Positions 1 through 6,900 of a stretch of 16,436 nucleotides of DNA are shown piece after piece (within the stretch, counting starts at the first letter, position 1; each line of letters opens with the position of its first letter). Position numbers and translations under genes: made by a program. Origin of the DNA: an uncultured Chromatiaceae bacterium (GTDB taxonomy: Bacteria; Pseudomonadota; Gammaproteobacteria; Enterobacterales; Alteromonadaceae); assembly GCA_946482615.1 (NCBI GenBank), contig CAMLSF010000088.1:1-16436 (forward strand). Reading direction: 5' to 3'. The notes under the pieces were generated by a model, which was not told where the DNA came from, ran no database searches, and saw only the letters and a program-made list of their open reading frames with translations.

Positions 1-191
1 GGGGTCTCCACAGGAGGGGTAACGACTGGAGGAGTAACTACAGGGGGGTTAGCAGAACCTGAGTCATCAGGCACAGTACTGCTATCACCACCACCGCATG
101 CTGCAACAGATAATGCCAACAAAGGCACAATCAGCCAGGACTTTCGTTTTAACCTGTTTTCACCTGATTGAACAACAGAACAAGGGCTCAT
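1..191 (-). CDS. Lipoprotein N-terminus, partial (cut by window edge)
   Basis: Reading leftward from an ATG at 189-191, the frame stays open to the window edge (63 codons seen). The product starts with a short basic region (RLKRK, residues 13-17), then a hydrophobic stretch and a lipobox VAAC with the lipidated cysteine at residue 32. GGGD and a Ser/Asp-rich segment follow, then a proline-rich linker with repeated PPVVT units. This is the plan of a bacterial lipoprotein processed by signal peptidase II, with a flexible tether before a folded domain that lies outside the window. Asp at +4 after the Cys argues weakly against inner-membrane retention only if the +2 rule applies; here +2 is Gly, so outer-membrane or surface placement is the default inference. 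A GGAG motif lies about 8 bases before the ATG. The function of the mature domain cannot be told. Confidence 0.8.
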   Translation of the reverse strand, partial: MSPCSVVQSGENRLKRKSWLIVPLLALSVAACGGGDSSTVPDDSGSANPPVVTPPVVTPPVET

Positions 192-465
192 ACCAATAAC
201 TCCACAATGACACTGAATAAATTTTACCTCCCCCAATGGCTAAAAAGAGTGAGGACGCTTTTCACCAAAGCGACTACAAGTTGCTAAATCATGAGGCAAG
301 ATCAGGTTTTCTTATGTAATTAATTGTACCTGACTCAGCCTTACGGCCATTGCATCTTAACAGTTGGAGGACGATCAGGCGGTTTGGTCATACCTCCTGG
401 CTGGTTGCAGGAGCTTTTTAAGGATAAAGGCGTTGACAGGCGGCACTTGATGGAGTTTTTCGATA
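192..465. other. Intergenic stretch with no convincing gene
   Basis: This segment lies between the lipoprotein start and the pirin terminator. On the minus strand it must hold the lipoprotein promoter and leader, but I find no good -35/-10 pair; a TACAAT hexamer at 324-329 (minus sense ATTGTA on plus) lacks a matching -35. A 6-bp hairpin (256-261 with 267-272, loop TCACC) lies in the presumed leader and has no adjoining T-run. A 75-codon plus-strand frame from a TTG at 324 has no ribosome site and runs through the pirin terminator into the pirin gene, so I do not call it. Confidence 0.5.
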
Positions 466-492
466 AAAAGGATGCTTCAAACGCATCCTTTT
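466..492 (-). terminator. Intrinsic terminator of the pirin gene
   Basis: A perfect 10-bp stem (AAAAGGATGC at 466-475, GCATCCTTTT at 483-492) with a 7-base loop. In the minus-strand sense it begins 27 bases after the pirin stop and is followed by a T-rich run (TTTTTATCG). The plus strand reads TTTTATTG after the stem, so it could act in both directions, though no plus-strand gene is known to need it. Confidence 0.75.
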
Positions 493-519
493 ATTGTTCC
501 GTTAAAAATCAAGTCCTGA

Positions 520-1215
520 TCATGCCGGTAAATCGAACCACAAAGCTCTGACAGGTTCAGCTCCTGCTATAGCTGTTAACTCCGTAAACTGGGTCAGCTT
601 GATACCATCACCTGGCTTTAATTGCTGATCTGCAATAGTCAGCTCGCCATTGATCAGATGCAGGTAATACCCCCTGCCCGGCTTTACAGGCATCAGGTGC
701 TGCTCTGCGGCCAGTAAAATCAGCTGGGACAAGCTGGCATCCTGTTTAATAGTTAAAGTGCCGTTGCGGCCATCTGGTGTAATCACCTCAGTCAAGCCCG
801 GCAACTGACCAAAGTTTTTTTGCTGATAACCCGGTGCGCCATTGAGCTGATTCGGCTGGATCCAGATTTGCAAAAACTTAAGCCTCTCCGTGTTACTGGC
901 ATTGTATTCACTGTGTGAAATCCCTTTGCCTGCACTCATCAGTTGAAATTCGCCTGCCGGTAAAATTTCTTCATTGCCCGCTGAGTCTTTATGCGCAATT
1001 TTACCTTCCAGCACGTAGCTGATAATTTCCATATTGCGATGACCATGGGTCGGAAAACCTGCGCCCGCTGCAACTTCATCGTCGTTAATAACCCGAAGTT
1101 CAGAAAACCCCATTTGTTTTGGGTTGTAGTAATCACCAAAAGAAAAGGTATGTTGGCTTTTTAACCAGCCAAAGTGAGCCCTGCCACGTTCACCTGAACG
1201 GATAATTTCAAACAT
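520..1215 (-). CDS. yhhW: Pirin-family protein, YhhW-type quercetin 2,3-dioxygenase
   Basis: The product has 231 residues, the usual length of E. coli YhhW, and reads as a close relative throughout (GWLKSQHTFSF, MGFSELRVINDD, MSAGKGISHSEYN, ending in WFDLPA). It is a bicupin: the N-terminal cupin keeps all four metal ligands, His57 and His59 (THGH), His101 and Glu103 (HSE), the same positions known in YhhW and human pirin. The C-terminal cupin (about 150-225) is degenerate, as normal for the family. YhhW opens quercetin in vitro; its physiological substrate is not settled, and some pirins act as redox-linked regulators. The protein is probably cytosolic since no signal peptide is seen. The start has AGGAG about 8 bases upstream. 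It stands alone, divergent from lemA, with its own terminator. A TATAG-N5-CTATA dyad lies about 35 bases before the start. Confidence 0.9.
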   Translation of the reverse strand: MFEIIRSGERGRAHFGWLKSQHTFSFGDYYNPKQMGFSELRVINDDEVAAGAGFPTHGHRNMEIISYVLEGKIAHKDSAGNEEILPAGEFQLMSAGKGISHSEYNASNTERLKFLQIWIQPNQLNGAPGYQQKNFGQLPGLTEVITPDGRNGTLTIKQDASLSQLILLAAEQHLMPVKPGRGYYLHLINGELTIADQQLKPGDGIKLTQFTELTAIAGAEPVRALWFDLPA

Positions 1216-1246
1216 TTTGTATCTCCTGACTTCTGTATCGAAACTT

Positions 1247-1261
1247 TATAGCTTTACTATA
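1247..1261. promoter_or_regulatory. Dyad TATAG-N5-CTATA, possible operator of the pirin gene
   Basis: A perfect inverted repeat of 5+5 bases with a 5-base spacer lies 32-46 bases upstream of the pirin start. In the minus sense it contains TATAGT and abuts TATAAA, either of which could serve as a -10 hexamer for pirin, although neither has a good -35. The T-N11-A frame fits the loose LysR-type box. No regulator gene is next door in the window. Function is inferred from position only; such a short AT-rich dyad can arise by chance. Confidence 0.3.
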
Positions 1262-1363
1262 GAGTGAAAAAGACAGAAGAAAAAACGCAGAAAATTGACA
1301 TAGATATTCAAAATTATTGAACAATGGAGTCATGTATAAAACGGGGAGTGACAGCAGGGTTTA

Positions 1364-1391
1364 TTGACGCTATTCAACTAATTTTTACAAT
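1364..1391 (+). promoter_or_regulatory. Sigma70-type promoter for lemA-M48
   Basis: TTGACG at 1364-1369 and TACAAT at 1386-1391 are separated by 16 bases, each hexamer matching the consensus at five of six positions. Transcription would begin near 1398, leaving about 40 bases before the preferred lemA start at 1439 but only about 14 before the upstream ATG at 1412. An exact TTGACA also occurs at 1295-1300, but no good -10 follows at the right distance; it may be a second, weaker promoter. Confidence 0.6.
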
Positions 1392-1438
1392 GTTAGAGTG
1401 GTGCTGCACCTATGCCTGAACGGAAAAAGGAAAACCTT

Positions 1439-2029
1439 ATGGCCACTATTATTACCTTAGTTATTGCCGCTGTTATTTTGTTTTTTATTGTCAGTATTTA
1501 TAACCAACTGGTGAAACTGAAAAACCGCTTTCAAAATGCCTTTGCCCAAATTGAAGTGCAGTTAAAACGCCGCTACGACTTGATTCCTAATCTGGTGGAA
1601 ACCGCCAAAGCTTATATGTCGCATGAACGCGACACACTGGAAGCTGTGATAGCCGCCCGTAACAGCGCCGTGACTCAATTAACAGCAGCTGCGGCTCAGC
1701 CGGGAGATGCAACGGCTATCGGCCAACTGGCAGGTGCAGAATCAGCGCTGCAAGGTGCGATGACCAAATTCAGTATGGTGATGGAAGCTTACCCGGATCT
1801 AAAAGCCAATCAGAATATGATGCAACTGACGGAAGAGCTGACCAGCACGGAAAACAAAGTGGCTTTTGCCCGTCAGGCCTTTAATGACGCTGTGACCGAA
1901 TACAACAGCTATAAACAAAGTTTTCCTCCGGTGATATTTGCAACTTTATTTGGTCATCAAAACGATGCCAGGCTGTTGGAATTTGCTGACAGTGCAGCGA
2001 TCCAGGCTGCACCTAAAGTTAGTTTCTAA
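1439..2029 (+). CDS. lemA: LemA family protein
   Basis: The product has 196 residues from the ATG at 1439. It opens with one hydrophobic helix (about residues 3-22, IITLVIAAVILFFIV) and continues as the all-helical LemA domain with its signature run: NQLVKLKNRF, then QIEVQLKRRYDLIPNLVET, then AYMSHER. LemA proteins are membrane-anchored with a helical domain of unknown biochemical role. Pairing with an M48 metalloprotease gene is common and is seen here: the next gene begins 5 bases after the stop. An in-frame ATG at 1412 would add nine charged residues (MPERKKENL), but it lacks a ribosome site and lies close to the predicted transcription start. The ATG at 1439 has AAGGAAAA upstream and places the membrane helix at the N-terminus as usual. 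Confidence 0.9.
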   Translation: MATIITLVIAAVILFFIVSIYNQLVKLKNRFQNAFAQIEVQLKRRYDLIPNLVETAKAYMSHERDTLEAVIAARNSAVTQLTAAAAQPGDATAIGQLAGAESALQGAMTKFSMVMEAYPDLKANQNMMQLTEELTSTENKVAFARQAFNDAVTEYNSYKQSFPPVIFATLFGHQNDARLLEFADSAAIQAAPKVSF

Positions 2030-2034
2030 GCTCT

Positions 2035-3879
2035 ATGGCGACTAACTTTTTTGCCGCTCAGGACCAGGCGCGCGGCAACACCAAACTGCTGGTTTTTCTG
2101 TTTGTTTTAGCTGTGATCACTCTGCTGGTGCTTACGAATCTGTTGGTGATCATCACTTTAGGTGTAATGGAGCCACAACAGTATCAGTTGTTGTTAAGGC
2201 CGCAAGACCCGCTGTGGTTTGACGCTTTGCCCTGGAAAATGATGGGGTGGATCAGCTTGTTTGTATTTCTGATCATAGCGGCAGTGATCAGCATCAAGCA
2301 GGCTGAGTTAAGTCAGGGTGGTCAGGTGGTCGCCAAAGCATTAGGGGGGCGTCTGGTTGAATATCATCTTGCCGACGATAAACAACGGCGCTTGCTGAAT
2401 GTGGTCGAAGAAATGGCAATCGCTGCCGGAGTACCTGTACCGCCGGTTTATTTAACGCCGGAATCATCCATCAATGCTTTTGCCGCGGGTTATTCGCCAG
2501 CCGATGCAGTGATAGGTATCACTCAGGGTTGCCTGAACCTGTTAGACCGCGATCAGCTGCAAGGTGTTATAGCTCATGAGTTTAGTCATATTTTAAACGG
2601 TGATATGCGACTGAATATCCGCCTGATTGCCTTGCTACATGGTATTGAATTTATAGGTCACTCCGGGTATTTCCTGCTTCGCAGTATGGGTCGTCGCAAT
2701 GCAGTGGTGATCGGCAGCTCAAAATCAAAAGACAATGGCGGTGGTATTTTAGGTTTAGCGTTGGGCCTGATGATGCTGGGTTATTTAGGCACTTTTTTTG
2801 GCAGTCTGATCAAAGCCGCTGTCAGTCGCCAGCGAGAATTTTTAGCCGATGCCAGCGCCGTGCAATTTACCCGTAATCCAGCAGGTATAGCAGGAGCACT
2901 AAAAGCTATTGGTGGTGCCAGTTACGGCAGTAAGGTTAAAAACCCCAATGCTGATGAAATGAGTCATTTATTTTTTTGCGAGGCCATCAGCCGCTGGAGC
3001 AGCTTGTTTGCCACACACCCGCCTTTACCGCAAAGGATCAAAAGGCTGGATCCGGGCTGGGACGGCGTTTATCCGACAGAAACACAATTAAAACAACACA
3101 GCAGTACTGAATCATCCACAGCCGCGAACACAACTCAACAAAAAACTGCTGTACTGGCGGCATTGCCTGCCTTTTTGCTGCACAGCAGCCGTCATGCCCC
3201 TTCAGCTCCGGCTTTGTGTTGTGCTTGTCTGATTCAAACCGAACATCTGGCCAAACAATGGGCTATGGTCAAAGCTCTGGGCGACCATCAGCTGATGCAA
3301 AACCTTGATAAACTGTACGACGATGTCAGCAGTTTATCTGGCAAACAAAAGCTGCAGTTATTACAAATCGCGGTACCGGGTTTAAAGCAGCTGTCACAGG
3401 AGCGCTTTATTGCATTTCAGCAGCTGTGCCAAAACCTGAGCCGTTGTGATGGCAAAGAGGATTTAGTAGAGTGGGCCTTATTAAACTGGTTACAGCACTG
3501 TGTGGGTAGCCAATTTAACCCTTCGTTGTTACATCGCCGGGATCAAAGCAGCAGTATTGAGCAGGTGCAGCAGCCTGTGCTGGCACTGCTGTCTTTGTGT
3601 GCACAACAAGCCACACATGAAGAACTACAGGAGCAGTCCTGGAACATGGGCTTAGAAGTGCTGGGGTTGCCCGGTTCAACAACCCGCCCCCTTGCCAGTT
3701 TTCAGCTGTTAAGCGAACAATTACCGGCCCTTATTCACAGTTCACCCAAAGTAAAACAACAGCTATGGCAAATGGTGAAAATAGCAGTTCAAGCTGACGA
3801 GCTGGTGAATGAACAGGAAGAATTGTTATTGCATGCGCTGGTTTTGTTACTGGAACTGCCTGTCAGTCCGCAGATATAA
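2035..3879 (+). CDS. M48 family metalloprotease with long C-terminal extension (HtpX-like)
   Basis: A 614-residue membrane protease. Two hydrophobic segments (about 18-45 and 68-90) precede the M48 zinc-peptidase domain. The zinc motif HEFSH has His181, Glu182 and His185; the third ligand is Glu268 in RQREFLADASA, and HPP (328-330) with RIKRLDP closes the family core. Further hydrophobic stretches lie between the two zinc motifs, as in HtpX. Residues from about 350 to 614 form an extension not found in HtpX or the short M48 proteases: a Ser/Thr-rich joint, a Cys cluster (Cys395, Cys396, Cys398) and a helical region with acidic segments (RCDGKEDLVEW, ADELVNEQEELLL). Those segments recall TerB-like helical domains; this is inference. 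The gene is translated just after lemA (5-base gap, no clear ribosome site), so coupling is likely. The HtpX class degrades damaged membrane proteins; the substrate here is unknown. Confidence 0.88.
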   Translation: MATNFFAAQDQARGNTKLLVFLFVLAVITLLVLTNLLVIITLGVMEPQQYQLLLRPQDPLWFDALPWKMMGWISLFVFLIIAAVISIKQAELSQGGQVVAKALGGRLVEYHLADDKQRRLLNVVEEMAIAAGVPVPPVYLTPESSINAFAAGYSPADAVIGITQGCLNLLDRDQLQGVIAHEFSHILNGDMRLNIRLIALLHGIEFIGHSGYFLLRSMGRRNAVVIGSSKSKDNGGGILGLALGLMMLGYLGTFFGSLIKAAVSRQREFLADASAVQFTRNPAGIAGALKAIGGASYGSKVKNPNADEMSHLFFCEAISRWSSLFATHPPLPQRIKRLDPGWDGVYPTETQLKQHSSTESSTAANTTQQKTAVLAALPAFLLHSSRHAPSAPALCCACLIQTEHLAKQWAMVKALGDHQLMQNLDKLYDDVSSLSGKQKLQLLQIAVPGLKQLSQERFIAFQQLCQNLSRCDGKEDLVEWALLNWLQHCVGSQFNPSLLHRRDQSSSIEQVQQPVLALLSLCAQQATHEELQEQSWNMGLEVLGLPGSTTRPLASFQLLSEQLPALIHSSPKVKQQLWQMVKIAVQADELVNEQEELLLHALVLLLELPVSPQI

Positions 3880-3899
3880 CGCCAACCAACTTTGTGCCT

Positions 3900-3926
3900 T
3901 CCGCAGTCAGGTATTCTGACTGCGGA
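3900..3926. terminator. Hairpin between convergent genes
   Basis: An 11-bp perfect stem (left arm 3900-3910, right arm 3916-3926) with loop GTATT. It begins 21 bases after the M48 protease stop and overlaps the last codons and stop of the convergent GGDEF/EAL gene. Neither strand has a T-run after the stem, so classical intrinsic termination is uncertain. It could act with Rho or protect 3' ends. Confidence 0.4.
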
Positions 3927-6900
3927 TCAGTTGTTCAAAGTCCGCAGCAGGCAAAGCTTTGCTGCATAAATAACCCTGATAATAATCACAACCTTGTAAA
4001 GCTAAATACTCCAGTTGCTCTTGCCGCTCAACCCCTTCAGCCAACGCCTTTAAGCCAAGAATATGCGCCATAGAGATAATAGCTGTGACTATGGCCTGAC
4101 TTTCGCTGTTCTCTGCCACCTCATCCACAAAACTCTTATCAATTTTCAGCACATCCAGCTGATAACGTTGCAAATAGGCAAAAGACGAATAGCCTGTACC
4201 AAAGTCATCAATAGCCAGCTTGACCCCCATCTGATGCAAATCAGAGAGCACCAGCTCGGCCTGCTGCTCCCGCGACATAATGGCACTTTCAGTCAGTTCA
4301 AGCTCCAGAAGTTCTGCCGGGAAGCCGGTTTCCTTTAGGATCTGCGCTGTCTGAGCCCCTATATCGCCATGACTGAATTGATGTGAAGACAAGTTCACTG
4401 CCAGTTTTAAATCAGGCAAACCAGCCTGACGCCATAAAGCGCCCTGACGACAGGTTTCAGCGAGCACCCAATCGCCAATAGCGCCAATCAGCCCTGTATC
4501 TTCAGCTATAGGAATAAAACGTGCCGGTGGTATCAACCCCTCCACCGGATCGTTCCAGCGAACCAAGGCCTCTGCACCGACAATACGACCGGTTTTGATA
4601 TCGGTTTGTGGCTGGTAATAGACTAAAAACTGGTTCTGCGCCAAAGCACCACGCAAACGGGCTTCTAAATCAATACGCTGACGGGCATACAGAGTTAAGT
4701 CATCGGAGTAATAAGCAAAACGACCGCGGCCCTGCTCTTTAGCGCGGTACAAAGCTGCATCGGCATTACTGAGCAAAATTTCCCCTTCAGTACCATGATC
4801 CGGATAAACTGAAATGCCAATACTGGCACCAATCCGAACCTCTGCGTTGTTACTTAACAGCCAGGGCTGGCTCATATCAGTGATCAGTTGGGTGGCAAAA
4901 CGCGCTGCATCTTCACTTTGATGCAATTGCTCAAGCAGAATAATAAACTCATCGCCGCCAAAACGTGCGACTGTATCTATATCCCTCAGCCGTTGTTTCA
5001 GCGAAGCCGCCACCAGCTTTAACAGCTCATCCCCGGCCGGATGACCAAAGCTGTCGTTGATGTACTTAAAGCGATCCAAATCCATCATCAGCACGGCAAA
5101 CTGATGCTGGTCCCGTTTCGCTAAATCCACCGCATTTTGTAGCCGTGAACTCATCAGTAAACGGTTGGGTAAGTCGGTCAGGACATCATGATGCGCCAGA
5201 TAGGCTAATTCCTGCTCTGAGGCTTTTAACTGGGTAATATCGGCAAATACAGCCACATAGTGACTGACGTGCTGGCTGGCATCCAGAATAGTATTGATAC
5301 TGAGCAGCTCAGGATAAATTTCACCATTTTTGCGCCTGTTCCAGACTTCGCCCTGCCAGTGCCCCTGCTCCTTCAGATCCTGCCACATCTGACGATAAAA
5401 GCTTTCATCATGCCGTCCCGAGGCAAACATAGCCGGTGTATTACCAATCACCTCTTCTTCTTTGTACCCCAACATCTGCAATAACGACTGATTCACCTGA
5501 ATGATGCGGTTGGCTGCATCAGTCACCATAATACCCTCCCGGGTACTTTCAAACACAGCTGCAGCCTGTTGCAAAGAGGATTCAAACTGCTGGCGCTTGA
5601 CTGCATTCCCCAGAGCTGTAGCCAGCATTTTTAATGCATCCAGCTCCACCTGATTCCATTCGCGGCAGTTATGATGCTGCTCCACCCCAAGTAAGCCCCA
5701 CCAGACTCCATCCACCATAACAGGCATCAGCGCTATAGCCTGAATACGGAAGCGTTTCAGTACAGGTTGTAACATGTGATCCATGTCTTTTGCCTGCCCG
5801 GCAACAATATTTCCTTTTGTCAGTTGCTGAATGGCAGGGTACCAGCGGGATAGCTGATTATTTAACTGTTTAAAGGTACGGACATGTTCTTTTTGATCCC
5901 GGCGCCACTGGGTTAATAAAGCCCCACTGACCAGCTCGTGGTGCACAGTATTCTGATACAGATAAATGGCATCGACATCCAAAGCGCGGCTGATAGCCGG
6001 CAACATACTGCGCAGTAGTTGCAACCAGTCACTGTGCTGTAAAAAACGAGCCGCCATATCTGCCAGATTCGACATCACCAAAGCTCTCTGCTTCAATTCA
6101 CGGCGGAAATGAACTTCAGCACTGATATCATCCACTGTGACTAAAGCGCCGGATAACTGCTCTTGTTCAAACAGCGGCTCTGCATTCACCTTAAGCCAAC
6201 GCTGGATCTGACCACGTTCTATCCCCATCACCACATCGCGTACAGGTGCGCCGGTGCGCAGCACTTCATTGCTTGGATAAAGTTCGGTGGGATACTGTGA
6301 TCCATCTTCGTAGATAGTTTTCCATGCTTCAGCTTTGGGAAGCTGAGCCCGCATTTCAGCGAGACTACAGTTCAGAATCCTCTCTGCTGCCGGATTAGCA
6401 TCAACAATAGCGCCGGTTTTGTCATGCAACACCAGCCCTTCAGACATAGTGTTAAATAAGGTTTTAAGTTTGTCGCTACTCGCTTCCTGCTCCAGCCTGG
6501 CTTGCCGGAGTTCAGTAATATCAACCATAGCCCCAATAATGTGTTGTTTCCCTTCCCTGAGCTCTGGCAGCAGTCGCAGATCGTCGCGAATAAAACGTAA
6601 ATGACCTGCTGCATCAAAAAAACGATACTCATGACGATAGTGTCCATGCAACAAGGTCTGCTCTATGGCAAGGCCTGCCAAAGCTTTATCTTCAGGATGA
6701 ACGCCATGCTCCCACCATTGATCCGACAAGGATTGTTCAACGCTGTAACCAAATAAACGTTCGATGTTGCTGCTGACCCAACTGGTTTTACAACTGGTGC
6801 CATCCAGCTCTATACGATGTAATACAGTAGAACTGGCAGCTAAGATGGCATCCAGTTGCTGAGAGTTGTGCAGCTGTTGCTGGTGGCTGCGGTTTAAATC

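Noticed and set aside
256..272. Hairpin CGCTTT/AAAGCG as a terminator
   Set aside because: The stem has 6 bp and neither strand has an adjoining T-run. It lies in a leader rather than after a gene.
341..391. 16-codon minus-strand frame behind a perfect AGGAGG
   Set aside because: The AGGAGG is only one base from the ATG, too close to work as a ribosome site, and the peptide (MTKPPDRPPTVK...) has no recognisable leader-peptide features.
324..551. 75-codon plus-strand frame starting at TTG
   Set aside because: It has no ribosome site, starts at a rare codon, runs straight through the pirin terminator and ends inside the pirin gene on the other strand. The product shows no family features.
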